A stretch of 38,330 nucleotides of DNA from an uncultured Spartobacteria bacterium (GTDB lineage: Bacteria > Verrucomicrobiota > Verrucomicrobiia > Chthoniobacterales > Chthoniobacteraceae), in contig CAIYQA010000180.1 of NCBI GenBank assembly GCA_903928175.1, positions 1-38,330 of the forward strand, written 5' to 3'. The notes beneath the pieces were generated by a model. The model did not search any database, was not told the DNA's origin, and saw only the letters and a program-made list of their open reading frames with translations. Shown piece after piece: positions 1 through 8,700 of this stretch (positions within the stretch are counted from its first letter, which is position 1; each line of letters starts with the position of its first letter). A program made the translations under genes and the position numbers.

Positions 1-160
1 AGAGCCGTGCCCTGCAAGGGCACTGGGAAACGCTCGTGCTCAATCCGCTCCCCCTTACCAGCGCCCTTGCAGGGCGCAACCGGTTGTTGCGCGGCACCCA
101 GGGCGACGCTGCGCTCTGCCCTGGGCTGGTTTCCCTTGCGCACAATCAATGCGACAACGT
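1..160. repeat. GC-rich palindromic (REP-like) repeat block
   Basis: No gene is supported in the first 250 bases. The stretch holds three strong hairpins: GCCCT-GCA-AGGGC at 9-21, a perfect GCGCCCT-TGC-AGGGCGC at 61-77, and CCCAGGGC/GCCCTGGG at 97-104 and 118-125. Clustered short GC palindromes like these are typical of REP-like extragenic repeats. The open frames crossing it on the plus strand have low-complexity composition and no recognisable domain, so they are read as repeat translations. Confidence 0.55.
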
Positions 161-254
161 CAAACGAAAATGCTCTAGGTGGGTGCGCCCGGGTGCCGGA
201 GTTCTTGGCAGGGACGAAAAACTTCGAATCAGAAAGCGCAACGGATCAAGCCCA

Positions 255-285
255 CAAAAAAGGCCAGACCTCACGGCCTGGCCTT
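255..285 (-). terminator. Rho-independent terminator of the small lipoprotein gene
   Basis: Read on the minus strand, an AAGGCCAG/CTGGCCTT stem with a loop of about ten bases is followed by a run of six T. It lies about 20 bases past the stop codon of the 38-aa lipoprotein gene, in the right orientation to end that transcript and probably the whole BamD-LptE-lipoprotein run. It is the clearest intrinsic terminator in the window. Confidence 0.75.
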
Positions 286-304
286 CTCCAAAAAAGGTTC
301 CCAC

Positions 305-421
305 TTACTTCATGTGAGTGGTGGACACTTTGGTCGTCGTGCAGACCTCCTTTTTCCCGCAGCAGGCGCTGAGGGTGAGAAGAGAGACTGCCACGGCGAG
401 GATCGTGATGGCTTTAAACAT
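305..421 (-). CDS. Small predicted lipoprotein (38 aa)
   Basis: This short gene encodes a 38-residue peptide with a basic N-terminus, a hydrophobic stretch at residues 4-18 and a lipobox-like LSAC in which Cys20 would be the acylated residue. The predicted mature peptide is only about 19 residues, CCGKK followed by a Thr/Ser/Lys-rich tail. The start is well supported: AAAGGAG lies about ten bases upstream of the ATG. A convincing terminator follows the stop. It is downstream of the LptE-like gene on the same strand, after a 112-base gap. Tiny lipoproteins of this kind are often unannotated; some in other bacteria are entericidin-like, but no similarity beyond size and lipobox is claimed. Function unknown. 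Confidence 0.6.
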   Translation of the reverse strand: MFKAITILAVAVSLLTLSACCGKKEVCTTTKVSTTHMK

Positions 422-533
422 GCTGGTTTCAACTCCTTTCATAGCTGGTTGCTGGGTCTTTTTATGGACCTCTCAGCCTTCAAAGCAATGTTTTTTGCCT
501 CGAATGGAAAAGGAATTTTCGCGAGGAAATTTT

Positions 534-1049
534 TTACCACCCGGTCGTCACGCGGCTTACGATATTGACTGCGGCTTTTTCGATGGCCAGCGGGATCGCC
601 TGCCGCTCGTCTTGATTGACATCATTGCCCGAGACGAAAAAACTGGTCTGGCCGGTGACGATCCCTTCGTCGATTTTTTCTTCGCTGCCACGCCGGGTAA
701 GAGTGTAACTCATGGTCACTGTAAGATCAAATTCCTGCTGCTTGACGATGTCGCTGCGCACGGAGCGCGCGCCCTGGCGACGGATTCGGTCAATGCTTCC
801 AGCCAGAATCACGTCCGCGTCTTGCGGAGTGCGGATTTCAAATGTGCCGTCTTGTTGGAACTGTTTAACGAGCGTGCTTGCGGCCAGCGCTTCCAAACGC
901 GGGACGAGCGTCTCGTTATGAAAGGTCGGTACGGCGATGGTTTTAACACCCGTCATTTTCTTGGGAACGCGCGCGCCGATATGGTATCCCGCGCACCCTG
1001 TAAACAGGAGGAGCAAAGCAGCCAACGCGGCGAAGAGTGGAGATTTCAT
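534..1049 (-). CDS. lptE: LptE-like LPS-assembly lipoprotein
   Basis: The 171-residue product has a short hydrophobic signal peptide ending in a lipobox-like FTGC (Cys19). A GYHIG segment and then KTIAVPTFHNET follow, a pattern characteristic of the LptE / DUF4136-like outer-membrane lipoproteins. In the LPS export pathway LptE plugs the LptD barrel and helps place lipopolysaccharide in the outer leaflet. The rest is predicted alpha/beta with alternating hydrophobic strands, and the length fits the family. The gene starts 17 bases after the stop of the BamD-like gene, so the two are probably co-transcribed, both serving outer-membrane biogenesis. No lptD is in view, so the assignment rests on sequence pattern and neighbour. 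Confidence 0.75.
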   Translation of the reverse strand: MKSPLFAALAALLLLFTGCAGYHIGARVPKKMTGVKTIAVPTFHNETLVPRLEALAASTLVKQFQQDGTFEIRTPQDADVILAGSIDRIRRQGARSVRSDIVKQQEFDLTVTMSYTLTRRGSEEKIDEGIVTGQTSFFVSGNDVNQDERQAIPLAIEKAAVNIVSRVTTGW

Positions 1050-1066
1050 GGGCGAAGAACCGCAGC

Positions 1067-2242
1067 TTATTGGCTGGGCAACTCGGACTCGGGCATCGCA
1101 GGGGTTGGCCCCGTCGTGCGCAGCTTCGGTTTTTCCGGCGCGGTTTCCTCGGGAACGGTTGGCGCGGGCGGTCCAGCGAAATCCGACCGCGAGGCGGTAT
1201 CCACCTGCGCCTGCAATTTGCGGGTTTGGCGTGCTTTGCTGCCGGTTTGGGCGTTTTCCGGGCCGGAGCGCAGGGCGTCTTCGCCGACGTTCTGCTTCAT
1301 CCGCTCAATCGCCTTGCGGGCTTGCGCGGCTTCGGGCGCATCCTTCCCGTCCTGGATCACCTGGTTGTAGTAAATCGTGGCCGCTTTGAAGTTCTTGGTT
1401 TTTTCGTAAAAACGGGCGACGTCGAGATTCTTTTTGAGGCTGGTGCCCGAGAGCTTGGCGATATTTTCGCGGGCTTGCGGAATTTTTTCGCTCTGTGGGT
1501 AACGGACGGTGAAGTCTTCAAATGCGTCACGGGCTTTCACGCGCGAGGCGGCGTCGTTTGAGCCGTCTTCGATGAGGTGCATTTGCACATACCCGATCTG
1601 GTATTGGGCGTCACCAGCCACGTCGTCGTTGGGGTATTTATCGACGGCAAGCTGATAAGCTGCCACGGCTTCGGCGTATTGGCCCTGTTTTTCAAGCGCC
1701 ATGCCGATGTTGAACTGCGCGAGCGGGGCTTCCTTGCTGTAGGGAGCGTTCTTCACGATTTCCTCGAACATCTTCTGGGCGCGTTCCATGGAGGAGAAAG
1801 TCTTCATGCCCCAGAGCTTGCGGCGCTCGCCCTCCAAAAACGCTTTGGCGATGGCGAACTGCCGTTCGACCACGGTGTCAAACTCCTTGCCGCGCGGGTA
1901 ATTGGAAATGTATTTGCCGTAGGAATTGAAAGCCCGTTCAGGCTCGCCGGTCTGCTCCTGGAGTTCGGCGATTTTGAACTGGGCCTGCGGGGCGGCCCCG
2001 GAAGCTGGAAATCCCTTCAACAATGCCCGGTAGGCTCCAATGGCTTTGCTGAGGCTTCCCTCGGCCTCAAGCGCCTGCGCTTTGTGAAGCTGTTCGCTGG
2101 CCGATTTTTCAATCGTGCCGGAGTCTTCCTCCTCGCTGTGGAATCCCTCTCCGGGACGGTAGATCACCGCGGCGCGGGCGGGCGAGGCGACCAGGATGGA
2201 AAACACCAAAACGAGTGAGGAAAAAACGATGAGCTTCCGCAT
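1067..2242 (-). CDS. BamD-like TPR outer-membrane assembly protein
   Basis: The 391-residue protein begins with a Sec signal peptide (residues 1-24, cleavage likely after ARA). It then carries TPR-like helical repeats from about residue 50 to 310, with repeated patterns such as AQFKIAELQEQTGEPERAF, AQFNIGMALEKQGQYAEAV and AQYQIGYVQMHL, as in BamD/YfiO and CpoB families. BamD is the essential TPR lipoprotein that feeds barrel proteins to BamA. Unlike E. coli BamD there is no cysteine at the cleavage site, so this version should be periplasmic or otherwise anchored. The last 70 residues are rich in Pro, Ala and charged residues and look disordered. It is first in a run with the LptE-like gene and diverges from tgt. 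A general periplasmic TPR role remains possible. Confidence 0.7.
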   Translation of the reverse strand: MRKLIVFSSLVLVFSILVASPARAAVIYRPGEGFHSEEEDSGTIEKSASEQLHKAQALEAEGSLSKAIGAYRALLKGFPASGAAPQAQFKIAELQEQTGEPERAFNSYGKYISNYPRGKEFDTVVERQFAIAKAFLEGERRKLWGMKTFSSMERAQKMFEEIVKNAPYSKEAPLAQFNIGMALEKQGQYAEAVAAYQLAVDKYPNDDVAGDAQYQIGYVQMHLIEDGSNDAASRVKARDAFEDFTVRYPQSEKIPQARENIAKLSGTSLKKNLDVARFYEKTKNFKAATIYYNQVIQDGKDAPEAAQARKAIERMKQNVGEDALRSGPENAQTGSKARQTRKLQAQVDTASRSDFAGPPAPTVPEETAPEKPKLRTTGPTPAMPESELPSQ

Positions 2243-2374
2243 ATCGGGCTGACGCTAAAGGAATGGAGCGGGAGCGTCAAGGGCTGGCGTGGAATTTACC
2301 TTAGGGGATTCGCTGATTCCAACCAGCCTCTTTTCTTGTTTCCCAACCCCGCTCCCATCCCGTAACCTCCCGGC

Positions 2375-3508
2375 GTGTTTGAACTCCTTGCCACTGATCC
2401 CGCTTCCAAGGCCCGTCGCGGCCGCCTGACCACCGCTCATGGGGTGATTGAAACGCCCATTTTCATGCCGGTGGGCACGCAGGGCTCCGTAAAGGCGGTC
2501 AGCCCGCGGGAGTTGCGGGAGATGAACGCGCAGATCATTCTCGGCAATACGTATCACCTTTTTGTCCGGCCCGGGATGCATGTGATGCGCCATTTCGAGG
2601 GGTTGCATAATTTCATGAATTGGCAGGGACCGATCCTCACCGACAGCGGCGGTTTCCAGGTGTTCTCCCTGGCCAAGCTGCGCAAGATCACGGAGGAGGG
2701 GGTGCATTTCCAGAATCATCTCGATGGCGCGCCTTGCTTCATCGGGCCGGAGACGGCGATGGATATCCAGGCGACGCTGGGGAGCGATATCGCCATGGCT
2801 TTTGACGAATGCCCCCCGTATCCGTGTGAATATGATTACGCGGCCAAGAGCCTGGAGTTGACGTTGCGCTGGGCGCAGCGTTGTCGCGACTGGGCGCTCG
2901 CCCGCGACGCTGCGGGACAGCCGCGCGGCGCGGTTTTCGGGATTGTGCAGGGGGCGACCTTTGCGGAATTGCGCCGCATGAGTGCCGAGGCATTGGTCGC
3001 GATGGAGTTTGACGGCTATGCCATCGGCGGCGTGAGCGTGGGGGAACCCGAGCCGGAGATGATGGCGGCCGTGGAAAACGCCGAACCGTTTCTGCCCGCG
3101 AACAAAGCGCGGTACGCCATGGGGCTAGGTACGCCACCGCAGATGTTGGAAATGATCGCGCGCGGGGTGGACATGTTCGATTGCGTGCTGCCGACCCGGA
3201 TCGCACGCAACGGCGCGGCGTTCACGGCGCTCGGGACGCTGAATTTAAAAAACAGCCCGTACATCATGGACAAGGGACCCATTGAGGAAGGGTGCACCTG
3301 CCCGGCTTGCCGGGAGTTCTCGCGCGGGTATCTGCGGCACCTGGTCAAATCCGAGGAGATTCTCGGCCTGCGGCTGATCTCGCTGCATAATCTGCATTTT
3401 TACCTCAACCTGATGGCCTGCGCACGGAAGGCGATTGAGGAGGGGACGTTCGAGCGGTTCCGCCGGGAATTTGTTGCCCAGTACAAAGTGTGGCAACCCG
3501 AAACATAA
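2375..3508 (+). CDS. tgt: tRNA-guanine transglycosylase (queuosine synthesis)
   Basis: This enzyme exchanges guanine-34 of tRNAs for Asp, Asn, His and Tyr with the queuine precursor preQ1. The family hallmarks are all present in 377 residues: LTDSGGFQVFSL with Asp90, GIVQG (189-193), GGVSVGE (218-224), and GVDMFDCVLPTR with the probable nucleophile Asp269. The zinc ligands are Cys307, Cys309, Cys312 and His338 (in SLHNLHFYL). The start is a GTG at 2375, chosen because the protein then begins with the usual FxLLATD segment; no Shine-Dalgarno is evident. It diverges from the BamD-like gene across 132 bases. No other queuosine gene is nearby. Confidence 0.96.
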   Translation: MFELLATDPASKARRGRLTTAHGVIETPIFMPVGTQGSVKAVSPRELREMNAQIILGNTYHLFVRPGMHVMRHFEGLHNFMNWQGPILTDSGGFQVFSLAKLRKITEEGVHFQNHLDGAPCFIGPETAMDIQATLGSDIAMAFDECPPYPCEYDYAAKSLELTLRWAQRCRDWALARDAAGQPRGAVFGIVQGATFAELRRMSAEALVAMEFDGYAIGGVSVGEPEPEMMAAVENAEPFLPANKARYAMGLGTPPQMLEMIARGVDMFDCVLPTRIARNGAAFTALGTLNLKNSPYIMDKGPIEEGCTCPACREFSRGYLRHLVKSEEILGLRLISLHNLHFYLNLMACARKAIEEGTFERFRREFVAQYKVWQPET

Positions 3509-3595
3509 GTTGTTCTTTGTGGGGCGAACGTTCACAAAACGCTTTACTTGTGCGCAGGAGCCTGCTGAACATGATTGCAATTATTATCCGACCCG

Positions 3596-3787
3596 ATGAA
3601 CAGCAAGTACACCGCCTTTCGTTGTCCTGAAGATTTGCTTGAGAAAGCCAAAATTCGCGCCAAACGCGAACGCCGATCCCTGAGCAATTACTTGATTACA
3701 TTGATCGACAAAGACGTGGCGGGGATGGTCGATCTTGGGAAAGAGGAGGTCGGTATGGCGCGCGGCAAGTTGAACGGGGAGAGCTAG
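3596..3787 (+). CDS. Ribbon-helix-helix DNA-binding protein (63 aa)
   Basis: The ATG at 3596 gives a 63-residue protein opening with a beta-strand-like TAFRCPEDLLEKAKIRAK, then KRERRSLSNYLITLIDKDV. This is the strand-helix-helix pattern of the Arc/MetJ/CopG fold, with SLSNYLITLI as the second helix. Such proteins bind DNA as dimers and serve as repressors or antitoxins. A TTG seven codons upstream (3575) could also start the frame but would add residues outside the fold. It lies 87 bases after tgt. The next 850 bases hold no toxin gene, so it is better seen as an orphan regulator. The target is unknown. Confidence 0.7.
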   Translation: MNSKYTAFRCPEDLLEKAKIRAKRERRSLSNYLITLIDKDVAGMVDLGKEEVGMARGKLNGES

Positions 3788-3815
3788 GAAGTGTTTGCGG
3801 ATTGAAGGAGAAGAA

Positions 3816-3975
3816 AATCTGGAACTCAGGAACTCAAGAGGATTCAGAAAGGGAACGACTGTTGCCCTTTTTCAGTCTCGCATGATTGGGGTTCCGCAAT
3901 CTCTTCCTTAGCTTCCTGGTTTCCTGGTTTCCTGATCGTCTTCTCCTGAGTTCCTGAGTTCCTGAGTTCCAGATT
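3816..3975. repeat. Inverted repeat of ctcaggaa-type units
   Basis: The left arm (3816-3840) starts AATCTGGAACTCAGG. The right arm (3943-3975) is its reverse complement, with one extra copy of the eight-base unit and one mismatch. Between the arms is a second unit type, cctggttt, repeated at 3912-3932. The same arms occur at 17352-17440, 20937-21047 and 30162-30242. Confidence 0.85.
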
Positions 3976-4597
3976 GGTTTTTAATTCTTGGGGAAGCGGC
4001 TGCACGGCAGCGCTCCGGGAACGCCTCGGCAGGGGGAATCGCGCCGTCGCCAGCCCAACCGAAACCGCCTTTCGGCGATTCTCTTGCATCCCTGCATCCC
4101 GGGCCGTTTTGGGTTGTGAATAACTTTTCCCGATGAGGCGCAAGATTCGGAGGGAGAGGTGATTACATGTGTTTTTACTTCTATTTGGCCCTGATTTTTC
4201 CAGAGATTTTCGACGCGGACTGTTTTTTGGCTTCTCGAATGGGCTATGTGGCGTAAACGCAATATGTAGCATAAGTTATTACGTAAAATATAGACCCCGG
4301 AGCGGCTTCCTGATCTCGTCTGATGTGCGTCGCCAAAATAGAGAACGGTGGACCGCCAAACGCGCCTTGGGATTGGGGTGCCGTCGTCAAGGGAATGACT
4401 GCTCATCTGCTGTGAACTCCGGTAAGTTTGGACCTGCTGCGTGTCTGCATATAGGGCGTTTTGTTGGCGGGTGGCAACCCTCCCGGGAGGGAATCCGGCC
4501 CTAACCGAGGTCGGGAATCTCCGCTCGGCGCGCCATTCTGCCTCGAAAGATTCAAATTTGCATCTGGCGGCATTCCTGATAGCACTCTAAGCCCGCA

Positions 4598-4611
4598 GGG
4601 CGGAACCGCCC
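4598..4611. repeat. Short GC hairpin upstream of fabD
   Basis: A perfect GGGCGG-AA-CCGCCC hairpin ends 29 bases before the fabD ATG, within the sequence AAGCCCGCAGGGCGG that resembles the other REP-like hairpins in the window. It has no T-tract, so it is not called a terminator; in the fabD leader it could affect expression. Confidence 0.4.
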
Positions 4612-4640
4612 GGCGGATTCAACCATACAGACCTATTATT

Positions 4641-5582
4641 ATGAGTAAACGCATCGCATTCCTCTTTTCCGGCCAGGGCGCACAAACCGTGGGCATGGGG
4701 AAGGACCTCTCTGAACAGTATCCCGTCGCCGCCGATTTGTTCCGCCGCGCCGACGCCGCCTTGAACCGGCCGCTGAGCCGGTTAATGTTCGAGGGGCCCC
4801 AGGAAGATCTGACCCAGACCGTCCATTGCCAGCCCGCGCTGTACGTGCACGGCTCGGCCTGTCTTGCGGCGTTTCTTCAGGAAATGGGGGGCGAATTGCC
4901 CGGGGTGGTCGCCACGGCCGGTCTCTCGCTGGGGGAATTCACGGCGCATGCCGCCGCGGACACGTTTGACTTTGAAACCGGCCTCTCCCTGGTCGCCCAG
5001 CGTGCGAGTTTCATGCAGGAAGCCTGCGACACTACCGAGGGGACCATGGCTGCAATGATCGGCGCCGAGGAAAGCGACGTGCGCAATCTCGCCTCCGATA
5101 CGGACGTGGACATTGCCAACCTGAACGCTCCCGGCCAGATCGTGATTTCCGGGGAGCGCGCCAAGGTGGAGATGGCCGTGGGGCTCGCCAAGGAGCACAA
5201 CATCCGCCGCGCCCAGTTGCTCAACGTCGCGGGGGCCTACCATTCCCGGTTGATGAACTCCGCCTACGTCAAGCTGGGCGAAGTGTTGGAGCGCACGGCA
5301 TTTTCCACCCCGAAGTATCTGGTGGTCGGCAACGTCGATGCCCGTCCGGTTTCGGAAGCCCCGGCCATCCGCAATGCGCTGCGCGAGCAGGTGACGAGCA
5401 GCGTGCGTTGGGCGGAGTCCATGGAATACCTCCTGGATGTCGAAAAAGTGGACCTTTTCATCGAATTCGGCCCCGGGGGCGTGCTCGCCGGGCTCTTTGG
5501 ACGGATTCGCAAGGGAACCAACGTCCTCTCGATCTCCGACGTGCCAAGCCTCCAGACGGCTGTCGCGAAGTTGAAGGAATAG
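4641..5582 (+). CDS. fabD: Malonyl-CoA:ACP transacylase
   Basis: FabD moves the malonyl group from CoA to acyl-carrier protein, supplying the extender unit for type II fatty-acid synthesis in the cytoplasm. The 313-residue protein opens with the family signature FLFSGQGAQTVGMG, carries the nucleophile elbow GLSLGEF and the catalytic histidine in GAYHSRLM, and ends with the FIEFGPGGVLAGL strand. The elbow has Leu where most FabD proteins have His (GHSLGE); Ser, Gly and Glu are kept, so activity is expected. The ATG at 4641 is chosen because the signature follows at once; upstream in-frame codons have no family similarity. No Shine-Dalgarno is seen. Other fab genes are not adjacent. Confidence 0.93.
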   Translation: MSKRIAFLFSGQGAQTVGMGKDLSEQYPVAADLFRRADAALNRPLSRLMFEGPQEDLTQTVHCQPALYVHGSACLAAFLQEMGGELPGVVATAGLSLGEFTAHAAADTFDFETGLSLVAQRASFMQEACDTTEGTMAAMIGAEESDVRNLASDTDVDIANLNAPGQIVISGERAKVEMAVGLAKEHNIRRAQLLNVAGAYHSRLMNSAYVKLGEVLERTAFSTPKYLVVGNVDARPVSEAPAIRNALREQVTSSVRWAESMEYLLDVEKVDLFIEFGPGGVLAGLFGRIRKGTNVLSISDVPSLQTAVAKLKE

Positions 5583-5654
5583 CGAGACAGGACGAACAGG
5601 AGAGGGATGGGGTAAGCTTGGTCGTGAGCTTTGTGCGCGGCTGAGCCGGGAATT

Positions 5655-5784
5655 TTTAGACAGGATTCACAGGAATTTGAGGATTATCAGGATTATGCCC
5701 GCAGTCTGTGAGGGCTGGTGAGCATTTGTGACCTCAATCCGAAAAATCCTGTAAATCATGTCAATCTTGTTAATCCTGTCTAAA
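5655..5784. repeat. Inverted repeat of acaggatt-type units
   Basis: The arm at 5655-5698 begins TTTAGACAGGATT and continues with acagga/atcagga units. The arm at about 5740-5784 is its imperfect reverse complement ending AATCCTGTCTAAA. The outer 13 bases match exactly; inside, the match is partial. The element fills most of the gap between fabD and the helicase gene and ends eight bases before the helicase ATG. Confidence 0.8.
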
Positions 5785-5792
5785 TTGCCAAG

Positions 5793-8700
5793 ATGTCCAT
5801 GTCCCATGTCGAACTCACCGAGCGTTTGCTCATGGACGCCGGGGGATGGCAGGCGGCCAAGCTCGCCCGCGCGCTCGTGGAATCGGGCCGCGTCGTGAGC
5901 GCCGCTTACACTCCGCCAGTGCTCAAGGGGGTGGTGCGCGAAGGGGACCTGGAACTCCGCGCGGGGCTGAAGATCGTGTCCAAGAGCGACATCGAGAACC
6001 TCTGCCCGTGCCGGGAGTCGCGCCAGTGGGGAGCCATTTGCGCCCATTCGCTGGCGGTGGGGTATGCGCTTTTGATGCATAAGACCGGTCCCGGTTCGGA
6101 CTTGGCGAGTCGAAACCGGCCCCCTCAACCGTCCCCCGCGCAATCCGCCGCACCGGTATCCGCGCCGCATTTTATATTGGCTGAGGCGGGGAGCGCCGGG
6201 CCGGATTTCGTGGCGCTGCACGTGATTCTTCCGCCGCAATTCCTCCCAGCTTGGGAACGGGGCAACCTGACGGTCGGCATCGAGGCGGACCGCAGCGGCC
6301 GGAGGGTGTTGCTCAATGCTTTAAGTGAAAAGGAGACCTACCGGTGTTCGGAAGCCGATCTGCGTCTCGTGGAAGCCGTCCGGGCGCTGCACCCCGGGGC
6401 AATTTCGGGGATGCTGACGCTCTCGCGCGAGAAAGTGCTGCAATTATTGGAGGGGCTGCGCGGGCATCCGCGGGTCACCTTTGGAAAATCAACGGCGGTG
6501 CATGTTTCCAGCCAACCCGTTTTGCCGAAGCTGGAGGTGCAGTCCGATTCCTTGGGCCGCGTGACGCTGCATGTCGCGTGGGCGGCGGACAGTCGGCCCT
6601 TAACCGCCGGGCAGTCAACGGCATGGACGCTGGCGGGCGCGGTTTTTGCCCCGGCGGCCCCGGGGTTGCCGGCAGCTTACAGCGAATTGCTGCGGCGGGA
6701 TGTGATGCTGCCGCCGGAACAGGCCACGCCGTTCCTCGCGACGGAACTTCCGGCGTTACGCGCTTTCTTTGAAGTGACCGGGAGCGCCGCCGCTGCCGGA
6801 TCGGCCCCGCAGATGATCCCGGAGGCAGGGACGTTCTCGCTGACGTTGGAAGGTTCCCTCAACCACCTCACGGCACGCCTGCAACGGATCTATTCCAAAC
6901 GCGTCGTCACACTTGGTGTCACGAGCCCCTCGGAAAATTGGGCGCTGCCGGACCCGGCCGATCCTGCGCGCATCCTCTGCCGCAACATTGAGGCCGAACG
7001 GCTTGCGCTGGCGGATTTGACGCGCTTCGGGTTCACCGGGCCGGATTCCACCGGGCATTTTGTGCTTCGGGGCGAGCGGGCCATCCTGACCTTCTTCGGC
7101 GAGGGCTACCCGGCGCTCGCGGCGCAGTGGGAGGTGACGCTCGGCCCGCGGTTTACGAATGTCTCTGGGGAGATCGAGCGCATCACGCCGCGCGTGGAGA
7201 TTCTCTCCTCCGGCGAACCATGGTTCGATCTCCAGTTCGACCTCTCCACCGGGAGCGGCGAACGGTTTTCCGCCGCCGAAGTCCAGCGCCTGCTCCAACT
7301 CGGCCAGAACCATGTCCGGCTCAAGAGCGGCAAGCTCGCTGTGTTCAACTCCGCGTTGCTCGACGATTTCCAGAGCGTCCTGCGCGACTGCAATCCGCAA
7401 CAGCGCCAGCCGGGGAGCTACCGCATTGACAAGGCGCACGCGGGCTACCTTGAAGCCGCCGCCGCCGGGGCCGGATTCGCCGTCAACGCCGGGGCCAACT
7501 GGCGGCAATGGGCACAGAGCCAGCAAGGCAAAGTCGATATTGCGCCGGTGCCTTTGGGGGATTTGGAAACCGTGCTGCGCGGCTATCAGAAGCACGGCGC
7601 CGCGTGGCTCCATTTCCTGGGCTCGAACGGACTGGGCGGCATCCTTGCCGACGACATGGGCCTCGGGAAAACATTGCAGGCGCTCGCCTATCTGCGCACG
7701 CAGCCGGGTCCGTCGTTAGTGGTCTGCCCTTCCTCGCTCGTTTTCAACTGGCAGCGCGAGGTGGAGAAATTCACGCCGGAGCGCAAAGTGCTCGTCATCG
7801 AAGGCGCGCAGCGCGCCCGGAAATTTGCGGAGATTTCCAAGGCCGATCTCGTCATCACGAGTTACCCGCTCTTGCGGCGTGATGCCGAGCGCTACCGGCA
7901 GTTTGCGTTCTCCACCGTTATTCTCGACGAAGCGCAGCACATCAAAAACCCCGATACCCAGAATGCCCAGGCGGCGGGACTGTTGCGCGCGGCCCGTAAA
8001 TTCATCCTCACCGGTACGCCGGTGGAAAACTCCGTGCGCGACATCTGGTCGCTGATGAACTTTGTGATGCCCGGCTATCTCGGTGAGCGGGACGATTTCC
8101 GCGAGCGCTACGAGATTCCCATTGCGCGCCAGAACGACCCGGAGATCCTCGCGCGGCTCGCCAAGCGGCTGCGCCCGTTTTTGCTGCGTCGGCGCAAGCA
8201 GGAAGTGGCGGCGGACCTCCCGCAAAAGCTGGAGAACGTCGCCTATTGCGAATTGAGCGAGGCGCAAAAGCAGGTTTACGCGGCGCTGTTGCAAGGGGCG
8301 CGCGCCCAGATCGACGAAGCGACCGGAGAGAAGAATGCGGGGCGCGCCCAGATGCTCATGCTCACCGCTCTGTTGCGGCTGCGCCAGGCGTCGTGCGATC
8401 TGCGTTTGCTGGACAAAGAGGGTGCGGCTGCCGCGAAAGCCGATTCCGGCAAGGTGGAGCTTTTCAACGAATTGTTGCAGGAAGCCGTCGATGGCGGGCA
8501 CCGCGTGCTGGTGTTCAGCCAGTTCGTTTCCATGCTCACGCTGTTGCGCCGCGAATTGGAAGGGCAGGGGATCGCCTACTGTTATCTCGACGGTCAAACG
8601 CGCGACCGCATGGAGGAAGTGGACCGGTTCCAGAACGGCGACGCCCCGGTGTTCCTCATCAGCCTCAAAGCGGGCGGGGTCGGATTGAACCTCACGGCGG

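Larger units (their letters stand above)
3788..4640. other. Long gene-poor gap between the RHH gene and fabD
   Basis: No coding gene is supported here. The left part (3816-3975) holds an inverted repeat made of reiterated ctcaggaa units, listed separately. Around 4010-4110 is a GC-rich repeat-like stretch. Around 4255-4300 the sequence turns AT-rich (TTATTACGTAAAATATAG), which could hold a promoter firing towards fabD. From about 4400 to 4600 several G- and C-rich short complementary blocks suggest a folded leader, but no known RNA family could be matched by eye. A frame open since 4461 runs into fabD but has no family similarity before the fabD ATG. Confidence 0.5.

Noticed and set aside
3596-4000. 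Toxin-antitoxin module with the ribbon-helix-helix gene
   Set aside because: No toxin-like frame follows or precedes the gene; the sequence after it is repeat.
3981-4406. Minus-strand frame in the gap before fabD
   Set aside because: Arg- and Ser-rich composition, no domain, overlaps repeat-like sequence and has no plausible start signals.
4400-4640. 6S RNA, SRP RNA or RNase P RNA in the fabD leader
   Set aside because: None of the conserved cores of these RNAs (for example GGAAGCAGCC of SRP or GAGGAAAGTCCGGGC of RNase P) is present.
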